DNA of 64,000 bases. Origin: Roseomonas sp. GTDB taxonomy: Bacteria > Pseudomonadota > Alphaproteobacteria > Acetobacterales > Acetobacteraceae. Where the stretch lies: contig JAPSLO010000002.1 of NCBI GenBank assembly GCA_031180725.1, positions 496,001 to 560,000 on the forward strand. The letters run 5' to 3'. This document shows, piece by piece, positions 25,721 to 34,259 of this stretch; position 1 is the stretch's first letter; the number at the start of each line of letters is the position of its first letter. A model generated the notes under the pieces. That model searched no databases and had not been told where the DNA came from. It saw only the letters and a list, made by a program, of their open reading frames with translations. The position numbers and the translations under genes are program-made.

Positions 25721-26980
25721 ATGAGCGTGCCGACGCGCCAGCTCTTCCGCCAGGAGGTCATCGAGTTCCAGCAGCAGGACCGGCAATGGGGCCGCGTCGT
25801 GCCGTTGCAGCCCTTGCCGATGCGGCTGATGGTCTGGTTCGTCACCGCCTGCGTGGTTGCCGTGGTGGCCTTCCTCTTCCTCGCGGAGTACGCCCGCAAG
25901 GAGACGGTGAACGGCTTTGTGTCGCCCACCTCGGGCACCGCACGCGTTGTCGCCGCGCGGCCTGGCATCATCAGTGCCGTACATGTCCGCCAGGGCGACA
26001 TCGTCGCCGAAGGCCAGCCCCTCCTCACCGTCAGTGCCACGCAGGTCTCGGCCAGCGGAGAGGACGTGGACGCCGCAATCCTGGGAACGCTCTCCCGCCA
26101 ACGCGACTTCCTCGAGCGTCAGCTCGCCGCCGAGGAGCGCCGCGCCGCAACCGAGGAGGATCGGCTGCGCGCGCAGATGCGCGGGCTCTCCAGCGAGATC
26201 ACCCTCCTCGAGACGCAGCTCAGGCTGCAGCGCGAACGCATCGCCGTGGTGGAGCGCCTGGTCGCCTCCGCGGCGCGGCTCGCCCCACAAGGCTGGGTCA
26301 GCGAGATCGAGCACCGGCGGCGCGAGGAGGCGCTGCTTGAGCAGAGGCTCGGTCTCAGCTCGCTCGATCAGCAGCTTGTTGCACGCCGCAGCGCGCTCGA
26401 CGAGGCGCGTTTCGCCCTCGAGCAACTCCCGGCCGTCACGGCGGAGCGGCTGCAGGGCCTCCGCAACCAGCTCGCCGAGAACGACCAGCGCCGCGCGGAG
26501 GTGGACGGCCGGCGCGCCTACATCCTGCGTGCCCCTGTCGCCGGCCGTGTCGCGCTGCTGCATGCCGTACCCGGCCAGCCCGCCGACACGCGCCATGCCC
26601 AGGTGCAGATCGTGCCCGAAAACGACACGCTGCAGGTCGAGCTGCTGATCCCCGCGCGCGCCATCGGCTTCGTCGCCGAGGGGCAGGAGGTGCGGATTCT
26701 CTACGACGCCTTTCCATACCAGCATTTTGGCGCCCATCGGGGGCGCATCATGCGCGTATCCCAGACCATGCTGGCCGCCTCGGAAACGGCAGGCCCGCTC
26801 ACCCTGCCGGGTCCGGCCTACCGCGCCGTGGCGGCGATCGAGCGGCCCTGGATCGAGGCGCATGGCAGCCGCGTGCCGCTGCAGCCCGACATGCTGCTAC
26901 GGGCCGACATCATCCTGGAAAGGCGTACCCTGATGGACTGGATCCTGGAGCCGCTTCGTAGCGCGCGGCTTGCCGGATGA
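25721..26980 (+). CDS. HlyD/CvaA-family periplasmic adaptor (membrane fusion) protein
   Basis: One TM near N-terminus (LMVWFVTACVVAVVAFLFLAEYARKETVNGFV), RPGIISAVHVRQGDIVAEGQPLLTV lipoyl half, long coiled coil; CvaA/RaxA type. Confidence 0.93.
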   Translation: MSVPTRQLFRQEVIEFQQQDRQWGRVVPLQPLPMRLMVWFVTACVVAVVAFLFLAEYARKETVNGFVSPTSGTARVVAARPGIISAVHVRQGDIVAEGQPLLTVSATQVSASGEDVDAAILGTLSRQRDFLERQLAAEERRAATEEDRLRAQMRGLSSEITLLETQLRLQRERIAVVERLVASAARLAPQGWVSEIEHRRREEALLEQRLGLSSLDQQLVARRSALDEARFALEQLPAVTAERLQGLRNQLAENDQRRAEVDGRRAYILRAPVAGRVALLHAVPGQPADTRHAQVQIVPENDTLQVELLIPARAIGFVAEGQEVRILYDAFPYQHFGAHRGRIMRVSQTMLAASETAGPLTLPGPAYRAVAAIERPWIEAHGSRVPLQPDMLLRADIILERRTLMDWILEPLRSARLAG

Positions 26981-29067
26981 TCGAGGGGCTGCTCGACTTC
27001 CGCGGTCGGCGGCGCCTGCCGAACGTGCTGCAGACCGAGGCCGCGGAATGCGGTCTCGCCTGCCTCGCGATGGTCGCCGCATTTCACGGCTTCCGCACCG
27101 ACCTCAACACGCTCCGCAGGCGCCACCCGGTGTCGCTGAAAGGCGTAACGCTTAGGGGCCTGATGCAGATCGCGGGGCAGATGCAGCTCGCCTGCCGCCC
27201 CCTGCGCTTCGATCTGGACTCGATCGGGCAATTGCGGATACCCGCGATCCTGCATTGGGACATGAACCATTTCGTGGTGCTGCGCTCTGTAAGCGCAAAG
27301 GGAATCGTCGTGCACGACCCGGCGGTCGGCGTGCGCCGATACTCCCTCGCCGAGGCCTCTCGCCACCTGACCGGTGTCGCGCTCGAGCTCTCCCCTGCGG
27401 AGGGGTTCACGGCACGCGACGAGCGGCAACGCCTCCCCCTGCGGCTGTTCTTCGGTCAGTTGAGCGGGCTCGGCACGCCGCTCGCCCAGGTGTTCGTCCT
27501 CTCGGCGATCCTCGAGGTGCTGGTGATCGCCGCCCCCTTCTACATGCAGCTCACCGTGGACGAGGTGGTGGCGCGCGGCGACAACGACCTCATGCTCGCG
27601 CTTGCACTCGGCTTCGGGCTGCTGACCGCGATCACCGTCGCCACGGTTGCGCTGCGTGGCCACATTGCGCTCGTGCTGCAGAACGCGCTGCATTTCCAAA
27701 TCGGCGCGCGGCTGTTCCACCACCTGCTGCGCCTGCCCATGGCCTATTTCGAGAAGCGGCATATCGGGGACGTGCTCTCGCGCTTCAACTCGATCGAGCC
27801 GATCCGCAGCGTGATGGCCGAGGGCATGATCCTGGCCGCCATCGACGGGATCATGGCGCTGGCGACGCTCACCATGATCTTCGTCTACGGCCCCAGCCTT
27901 GCCGCCATCGTGCTGGTGGCGCTGGCGCTCTATCTGCTTCTGCGGATTGTGATGTACCACCGGTTCCGCGAACTCAACGAGCAGGCCATCCAGGCGCAGG
28001 CGCTTGAGAGCTCGAACTTCATCGAGACCGCGCGCGCCATGCAGACCATCAAGCTGTTCAACCGCGAAGGCGACCGCGAGGGGCAGTGGCTGAACCGCCA
28101 CGCCGATACGGTGAACGCCCAGGTGCGGCTCGGCCGTGCGGGCATCCTGTTCCGCACGGCCAACATGGCGCTCTTCGGGTTCGAGAACATCGTCACCGTC
28201 TACCTGGCGGCGCAGCTGGTGCTGGCCAACGACATGACGGTGGGCATGGTCTTCGCCTTCATGGCCTATAAGGCGAACTTCATAGCCAAGTCCACGGCGC
28301 TGGTAGAGAAGGCGCTGGAGTTCCGCCTGCTCGAGCTTCACCTTGAGCGGCTGGCCGACATCGCGCTGACCGCGCGCGAGCCGGGCCATGACCGGCCGAC
28401 CCAGGGCGCCACGACGATCCGCGGCGGACTCGAGCTGCGCAATGTCAGCTTCCGCTACGCGGAGACGGAGCGCTTCGTGCTGCAGGACGTGAACCTGAAG
28501 GTGGAGCCGGGGCAGTTCGTCAACGTCATGGGCCCGTCGGGTGGCGGCAAGACGACGCTGATGAAGATCATGCTCGGCCTGCTGGAGCCGACCAGCGGAG
28601 AGGTGTTGGTGGACGGCATCCCGCTGCGCGCGATCGGCGTGCGCGCCTATCGCGAGCAGGTCGCCGCGGTGATGCAGGACGATCAGCTGCTGTCCGGCTC
28701 CATCGCGGACAACATCTCCTTCTTCGACCCGCATTTCAACGAGGAGCGCATGATCATGTGCGCGCGCATGGCCGGCGTGCATGATGAGATCGTGGCCATG
28801 CCCATGGGCTACAACAGCCTGGTCGGCGACATGGGCAGTTCGCTCTCCGGTGGGCAGAAGCAGCGCGTGCTGCTGGCGCGCGCGCTCTACAAGTCGCCCA
28901 AGATCCTCTTTCTCGACGAGGGTACCGCGCATCTCGACCTGGAGAGCGAGCGCGCGATCAACGAGCGGCTGCGCCGTCTCGCCATCACCCGCATCAGCAT
29001 CGCCCATCGTCCGCAGATGATGAGCGGCGCGGATGCCGTGCTGCGCATCGGCGCGCGGCCGGCCTGA
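26977..29067 (+). CDS. Peptidase-containing ABC transporter (C39 peptidase + ABC exporter, CvaB/RaxB type)
   Basis: C39 motifs QTEAAECGLACLAMVA, MNHFVVL, HDPAVG; TM domain; Walker A GPSGGGKTTLMK, signature SLSGGQKQRVLLARALY, Walker B KILFLDEGTAHLD; 4-bp overlap with the adaptor gene. Confidence 0.96.
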   Translation: MIEGLLDFRGRRRLPNVLQTEAAECGLACLAMVAAFHGFRTDLNTLRRRHPVSLKGVTLRGLMQIAGQMQLACRPLRFDLDSIGQLRIPAILHWDMNHFVVLRSVSAKGIVVHDPAVGVRRYSLAEASRHLTGVALELSPAEGFTARDERQRLPLRLFFGQLSGLGTPLAQVFVLSAILEVLVIAAPFYMQLTVDEVVARGDNDLMLALALGFGLLTAITVATVALRGHIALVLQNALHFQIGARLFHHLLRLPMAYFEKRHIGDVLSRFNSIEPIRSVMAEGMILAAIDGIMALATLTMIFVYGPSLAAIVLVALALYLLLRIVMYHRFRELNEQAIQAQALESSNFIETARAMQTIKLFNREGDREGQWLNRHADTVNAQVRLGRAGILFRTANMALFGFENIVTVYLAAQLVLANDMTVGMVFAFMAYKANFIAKSTALVEKALEFRLLELHLERLADIALTAREPGHDRPTQGATTIRGGLELRNVSFRYAETERFVLQDVNLKVEPGQFVNVMGPSGGGKTTLMKIMLGLLEPTSGEVLVDGIPLRAIGVRAYREQVAAVMQDDQLLSGSIADNISFFDPHFNEERMIMCARMAGVHDEIVAMPMGYNSLVGDMGSSLSGGQKQRVLLARALYKSPKILFLDEGTAHLDLESERAINERLRRLAITRISIAHRPQMMSGADAVLRIGARPA

Positions 29068-29113
29068 CCTGCGCGTGCCGGCCGTGCGCCGGGGCTGACC
29101 AAGGTCGGCGGCC

Positions 29114-30133
29114 TTATCGCCCGGCGCCGTTCCCGCCGAGGCGCGCCGCGACCTCCTGCGCCGCTCCGAAGCGGGTCCAGCCAGGCACCTGCGCGGCCAG
29201 GTTCACCTCCAGCCACTTGGCGTGGCGCGGTGGGCGCTGGAACTCCTCGAAGCGGGTGAAGAAGGCCTCCACGAAGCGCGACACCTTGCGGTGCCGTTCC
29301 GTGCCCGGTGCCCAGGCATAGACTGCCATCACCGCGCCGACCGCCAGCGTCTCCACCGCTGTTCCGGCTGGAATCAGGTTCGGATAGCGCTCAGCCCGCA
29401 GCCGCGAGGGCAGGTAGGTGTCGAGCAGCGCAGGCGTCAGCGGCACCTCGAGGAAACGCAGCCCGCTGTCCGGCGGGATGGTGGCGAAGATGCGGGCCGG
29501 CTGCCCGGCGACGAAGGCCATGGCCGCGATCTCGCCGCGGCGCAGCCGCTCCAGCGCGAGGTCTTGCGGGTCGTTCGTGGTCTCCACGCGCAGCCCGAGC
29601 CCTTCGAAGACGAGGGAGGCGGTCATTGCCGTGCCGCTCGCCCGCAGGTCCACGTTCACGCGCTGCCCGGCCAGGTCCTCGACGCGGGCGATGCCGGGGC
29701 GGGCCAGCAGGTGGAACTCCTCGTCGTAGAGCTTGGCGATGTAGTGGACCAGTTGCGTCACGCCCGGGAACAGGCGCTGGCGCTGCGCGAAGGCCAGCAC
29801 GTCGGATTGCACGATGCCGATGTCCACGCCGCGCAGGTACATGATGTCGGCGATGTTCTGCACCGAGCCGCGTCCGATGATCGGCAGCACGCGCAGCTCG
29901 TCCCCGCTGTCCAGAACGGAGGCGAGGTCGGCGGCGATGCGCACATAGGTGCCGTCCACGCCGCCCGAGATCACGCCGACGGTGCCGGCATTCGCCCGCT
30001 GCGCCATCGCGCTGAGGGTGGCGGCCGAGGGCATGCCCCCGCCCTGCGCCAGGGCGCGCGATGCACCGGTGACCAGCGCCGCGGCCCCGGCGCCCAGGAT
30101 CAGGCCCCGGCGGCCGTGCTCCGATCGCGTCAT
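29114..30133 (-). CDS. TAXI-family TRAP transporter solute-binding protein
   Basis: MTRSEHGRRGLILGAGAAALVTGASRALAQ (Tat-like signal) then GVISGGVDGTYVRIAADLASVLD...GRGSVQNIADIMYLRGVDIGIVQSDVL. Confidence 0.82.
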   Translation of the reverse strand: MTRSEHGRRGLILGAGAAALVTGASRALAQGGGMPSAATLSAMAQRANAGTVGVISGGVDGTYVRIAADLASVLDSGDELRVLPIIGRGSVQNIADIMYLRGVDIGIVQSDVLAFAQRQRLFPGVTQLVHYIAKLYDEEFHLLARPGIARVEDLAGQRVNVDLRASGTAMTASLVFEGLGLRVETTNDPQDLALERLRRGEIAAMAFVAGQPARIFATIPPDSGLRFLEVPLTPALLDTYLPSRLRAERYPNLIPAGTAVETLAVGAVMAVYAWAPGTERHRKVSRFVEAFFTRFEEFQRPPRHAKWLEVNLAAQVPGWTRFGAAQEVAARLGGNGAGR

Positions 30134-32358
30134 CGTCCTCCTCCCGGCAGTGCACGCAGCAGCGGCTCCGCCTCCTGCTCGCCGAGCGCCTGGGCGCGCC
30201 GGTACCAAGCTGCGGCGGTCTCGGGGTCGGGGCGGAGCCCGCGGGCACCGAGCTGCGCCATGGCCGCCGGGTCATAGGTGCGCCCGAGGGCAAGTGCTGC
30301 CGCACCGCTACCCGCCGCGGCAGCGCGCTCGTAGAGCAGCCGCGCCGCCGAGATGTCCCCGATCGCCAGCATCTGGTCGCCGCGGCGCGTCAACGCCGCA
30401 ATCATCGCGGGCGCCATCTGCACGGTCGGCGGCGCGGCGCGCGTGGCAGCCGGCGTGGACTGCCTGGCGTCTGGCGGCGGGGCCATGGGGCGGGGCAAGG
30501 CGGCGGCGAGGCTTCCGGCGGGCGGCGCGGCGGGCGGCCGCGGTAGCACGACCGGCGGTGGAGGCAGCCGCATCGCCTCGATGACGCGTGGCGGCTCCGC
30601 GTCGGGTGGACGCGGCAGTGCCGGGGGGAGCCGAGGTCCGGCGGGGACTTCCGCCGCTGTCCCTGGCGGATCACCGACAGAAGTCGGCGCGGCCGGCGCC
30701 GGTTCGGCGCGGAGCGTCCGGGGCTCAGGACTGGCGACGGCCTCGGTTTCGGCCAGCGGCGCCTCTACCGGGGCGGCCGGCACCGGTTCGGCGCGGAGCG
30801 TCCGGGGCTCAGGACTGGCGACGGCCTCGGCTTCGGCCAGCGGCGCCTCTACCGGGGCGGCCGGCATCGGTTCGGCGCGGAGCGTCCAGGGCTCCGGCGC
30901 GGCGACGGCCTCGGTTTCGGCCAGCGGCGCCTCTACCGGGGCGGCCGGCATCGGTTCGGCGCGGAGCGTCCAAGGCTCAGGACCGGCGACGGCCTCGGCT
31001 TCGGGCAGCGGCGCCTCTACCGGGGCGGCCGGCATCGGTTCGGCGCGGAGCGTCCAAGGCTCAGGACCGGCGACGGCCTCGGCTTCGGGCAGCGGCACCT
31101 CCGCGGCGGCGGTCGGTGTCGGTTCCGTGCGGAGTGTCCAGGGCTCCGGCGCGGCGACGGCCTCGGTTTCGGGCAGCGGCATCTCCACTGCGGCGGCCGG
31201 CATCGGTTCGGCGCGGAGCGTCCAGGGCTCCGGCGCGGCGACGGCCTCGGTTTCGGGCAGCGGCATCTCCACTGCGGCGGCCGGTGTCGGTTCCGTGCGG
31301 AGCGTCCAGGGCTCGGAACCAGCAAAGGTATCAGGCTCGGGCGGCGGGGTATCGGCAGGGGGGGACTCGGCCCGGGCGACGGCCGAACGGGCAACCTCCG
31401 GGAGTTCCCTGTCCATCGTCACGTCCGGCTCGGACACAATCATGCCGAGGCCGATTACGGCCGGCGGCGCAGGCGGTGCCGCGGCGTCTTCGTCCTTCAG
31501 GCCGGGGTCGAGCCGCGGGGGCGCCGCGGCAAGCTTGAGGTCGCGCTCGCCCGGCATCGGTCCCGCGGCCAGGGGTGGGCCTGCCCGGTCCGGGAACGCG
31601 GCGGCGAGGCGCGGGGCCGCTTCGGCTGGCCCATTGGGAGCGGTTGGCGGAGCACCCGGCCGTTGCCCCGATCCGACAGTGACAGCAAGCAGTGCGGCAG
31701 CGCCGACACCTACACCGGCCAGGACTCCGGCCCAGGTTCCGGTCCGGATGGGCTGCCGCTCCGGGCGCGCGGCATCGCTCGGAGGCGCCGCCGGGGCGGC
31801 AGGGCACCTGGCAAGGTCCAGCAGCGCAGTCACTACCCGCCGCATCCAGTGCTCGTCGGACACGCGCCGGGCTGCCGGCCACTGCCCCAGCGCGTGCTCC
31901 AGCGCGCGTCCGAGGCGGTCCGCCCGGTTCGGGGCAAGACGCAGATGGAGGATCGGAATCGCCTCGCGCTCTGCCGCATCGAGGGCAGACTTCAGGCAGA
32001 GGCGGAGGCGTTCCTCGGCGTCGGGGGTCGCCGAGGGTTCGAATTCGAGCAGCACGATCCCGAAACCCGGATGCAGCAGCACGGCAGAGATGTGGGCCAG
32101 CTTCTGGCCCGGGCGCACCGGCGGCAGGATGCAGTCCGGGATCACCGTCCAGCCGGCGGGCAGCCCGGCCGCGGCCCGCAGCAGCGGATCCGCGAAGGTT
32201 GCATAGCCGAGCCTGGTCAGCATTTCCGGGTCGGCTGGCGCCAGGGTGCGACGCTGTGTCTCAGGGCCCATGCGAAGCTGCCCTCCCAATAGGACGTCCC
32301 AGTGGGGCGCCCCGCCCGCCCTGCTAGACTGCGGGAACTGTGCGCCAATCGTCGCCAT
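30130..32358 (-). CDS. Large proline/alanine repeat protein with single TM and C-terminal Sel1-like repeats
   Basis: TM AGVLAGVGVGAAALLAVTVG; central 28-aa repeats; C-terminal ARLLYERAAAAGSGAAALALGRTYDP...PETAAAWYRRAQALGEQEA. TGA overlaps the TAXI ATG. Confidence 0.75.
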   Translation of the reverse strand: MATIGAQFPQSSRAGGAPHWDVLLGGQLRMGPETQRRTLAPADPEMLTRLGYATFADPLLRAAAGLPAGWTVIPDCILPPVRPGQKLAHISAVLLHPGFGIVLLEFEPSATPDAEERLRLCLKSALDAAEREAIPILHLRLAPNRADRLGRALEHALGQWPAARRVSDEHWMRRVVTALLDLARCPAAPAAPPSDAARPERQPIRTGTWAGVLAGVGVGAAALLAVTVGSGQRPGAPPTAPNGPAEAAPRLAAAFPDRAGPPLAAGPMPGERDLKLAAAPPRLDPGLKDEDAAAPPAPPAVIGLGMIVSEPDVTMDRELPEVARSAVARAESPPADTPPPEPDTFAGSEPWTLRTEPTPAAAVEMPLPETEAVAAPEPWTLRAEPMPAAAVEMPLPETEAVAAPEPWTLRTEPTPTAAAEVPLPEAEAVAGPEPWTLRAEPMPAAPVEAPLPEAEAVAGPEPWTLRAEPMPAAPVEAPLAETEAVAAPEPWTLRAEPMPAAPVEAPLAEAEAVASPEPRTLRAEPVPAAPVEAPLAETEAVASPEPRTLRAEPAPAAPTSVGDPPGTAAEVPAGPRLPPALPRPPDAEPPRVIEAMRLPPPPVVLPRPPAAPPAGSLAAALPRPMAPPPDARQSTPAATRAAPPTVQMAPAMIAALTRRGDQMLAIGDISAARLLYERAAAAGSGAAALALGRTYDPAAMAQLGARGLRPDPETAAAWYRRAQALGEQEAEPLLRALPGGGR
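30690..31325 (-). repeat. 84-bp tandem coding repeats (28-aa unit EPWTLRAEPMPAAPVEAPLAETEAVAxP)
   Basis: About eight copies; identical blocks 84 bp apart (e.g. GGCTCAGGACCGGCGACGGCC near 30974 and 31058). Confidence 0.9.
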
Positions 32359-32670
32359 ATTGTATGCCGTATAGCGTTCACACCGCCGTCATACGGCCAG
32401 CCAGGCGTCGTGACCGGCCGCGCCGTCCGCGCGTCGGCCTGAGCCTAAAAGCCGTCTGGGAACACCAGACGTATCGGCTCCGCGGGCCTCTTCCATTCCC
32501 GCAGCATTGTCGGACTTGCCGATGTAACCAGCATCGGCGGCGTTCATGAGGCTGGACACGGAAGACTGGCGGCCAGACGAGGTTGTGCGACGGTAAGCGC
32601 CAAGCCGGCGCGGATCGCCCGCGCAGCAGGTTTCCGCCCGCCTGACGAAAGTGCTTGAATCCGCGCCGGC

Positions 32671-33891
32671 TCAGGCGGCCTTGGCCCGCTTCAGCAGCAG
32701 CAGCGTGCCGCCGACCGCCACCGCGGAGATCGCCGTCGCCAGGCCGAACACGGCCGGATAGCCCATCGCATCCGCGATGCGGCCCGACGCCAGGGATCCG
32801 GCCATGTAGACGATGAGCTGCGCGCAAGCGAGCACGGTGAAATCCGTACCCGGCTGGTCGGAGGAGGTGACGGCCATGAACAGGCTGTAGAGCGCGACGA
32901 TCTCCATGTAGCGGATCAACGTCTGGAAGCCCGCGGCGCCGAACAGCGGCACGAAGCCCGTCAGCACCCCCGCCGCATGCAGCGCGAATAGCAGGAAGCA
33001 CAGCGTGCGCGCGCCGCCCAGGGCCGAAAGGGTGAAGGACAGCCCCTTTCGCCGCACCATCACCGCCGCCACTGCCGAACCCGCCATGCCCGCCGTGGCG
33101 GCCGAGAGGCCGGAGATGTAGCCGATCCAGGGCAAGGGCACGCCGGCATCCACCAGGTAGGGCCCTTCCAGCGCCTTCACCAGGCCCTCGCTGGCCCGAT
33201 AGAGCAGCGCGATCCAGAGGATGTCGCGCGCCTCGCGCCGCTTCAGGAAGGCACGCAGCGTAGGCCGCGGGGCGGCGGCCAGGGGGCCGGGCGGCGCTTC
33301 CTGCATCAGGAAGGCGGCACCCAGCGGCAGCAGCGAGATGGCGGCGACGGTCAGCAGCATCACCGCCCAGCCGAAATGGTGATACAGCACCAGCCCCAGC
33401 GTGCCGCCCACCAAGACGCCTACGGCGATGGAGCCGCCCTGGATGGCATTGCCGATGCCGCGGTCCTCCGGCGGCAGGTATTTCGCCGCATAGCCATCCG
33501 TCGCGATGTCCTGCGTTGAGACCAGAAGGGAGATGACGAAGCCCACGGCCAGGATCGCGTAGACATCCGTCGGCGCCACCAGCAGCAGCGCCAGGATGCA
33601 CAGCACCGTGCCTGTCTGGGTGATCATCACCCATCCGGCGCGCTGCGCCCGGGCGAAGGGCCGCAGCCGATCCACCAGCGGCGCCCAGAGGAACTTCAGC
33701 ACCAGCGGCAGGAACAGCAGGCTGAGATTGGAAATTTCTGTGCGGGAAACGCCAGCTCCCCGCATGATGGGCGGGATGGCCGCGACGATCAGGTAGCTGG
33801 GGATCGCCTGCGCCAGATAAAGCGCGCAGAGCACCAGGAAAAGCCGCCGCCGGCCGATGCGTCGTCCGGCCATCTCCGTCGTTGCGCTCAT
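32671..33891 (-). CDS. MFS transporter (AmpG/siderophore-importer-like)
   Basis: MSATTEMAGRRIGRRRLFLVLCALYLAQAIPSYLIVAAIPPIMRGAGVS...STQDIATDGYAAKYLPPEDRGIGNAIQGG; overlaps upstream ORF by ATGA. Confidence 0.85.
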   Translation of the reverse strand: MSATTEMAGRRIGRRRLFLVLCALYLAQAIPSYLIVAAIPPIMRGAGVSRTEISNLSLLFLPLVLKFLWAPLVDRLRPFARAQRAGWVMITQTGTVLCILALLLVAPTDVYAILAVGFVISLLVSTQDIATDGYAAKYLPPEDRGIGNAIQGGSIAVGVLVGGTLGLVLYHHFGWAVMLLTVAAISLLPLGAAFLMQEAPPGPLAAAPRPTLRAFLKRREARDILWIALLYRASEGLVKALEGPYLVDAGVPLPWIGYISGLSAATAGMAGSAVAAVMVRRKGLSFTLSALGGARTLCFLLFALHAAGVLTGFVPLFGAAGFQTLIRYMEIVALYSLFMAVTSSDQPGTDFTVLACAQLIVYMAGSLASGRIADAMGYPAVFGLATAISAVAVGGTLLLLKRAKAA

Positions 33892-34256
33892 CGCGGCACC
33901 GTCGCCAGGAAGGAGCGTGCCGCGGCCTCGTCGGCGAAGGCGCGCACGGGGAAGGACCAGAGCTTCCCGAACACCTCCTCGCTGCGCGCACCGGTCTCGC
34001 CGGGGCGCACCATGGCCAGGGCCCGGCAGGCGGCATTCATCTGCGCCCGCGTCGCCTTGAACCACAGCGCCTGGGCGCGCTCCCCGGCCGGAGATAACGG
34101 CTGATGGCCGGAGAAGCTGGCCAGCAGCACGAAGGGCCCGGGCTGGGCCGCGATGCGGTCCAGCGCAGCCAGATAGGCCGCCTCGTCCTCCGCTGCGCGC
34201 GGCGGCGAAAGCCGCAGCAGCACCAGGCCATCCGCGCCGATGTCCAACGTCACCAT
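33888..34256 (-). CDS. Hypothetical protein (possible SpoIIAA/STAS-like)
   Basis: 122 aa ORF between TonB receptor and MFS with overlapping stop/start. Confidence 0.65.
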   Translation of the reverse strand: MVTLDIGADGLVLLRLSPPRAAEDEAAYLAALDRIAAQPGPFVLLASFSGHQPLSPAGERAQALWFKATRAQMNAACRALAMVRPGETGARSEEVFGKLWSFPVRAFADEAAARSFLATVPR

Positions 34257-34259
34257 GGC

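Noticed and set aside
30690-31325. Possible CRISPR or satellite array
   Set aside because: 84-bp units are contiguous and encode a continuous 28-aa protein repeat.
30353-32206. 617-aa Ser/Ala/Gly repeat ORF on + strand
   Set aside because: Antisense of the 84-bp repeat gene; the - strand frame has TM, Sel1-like repeats and translational coupling.
32340-32670. Possible transposase remnant or extra gene in the gap between 30130 gene and MFS
   Set aside because: Only short ORFs with no recognisable motif; could not support a call.
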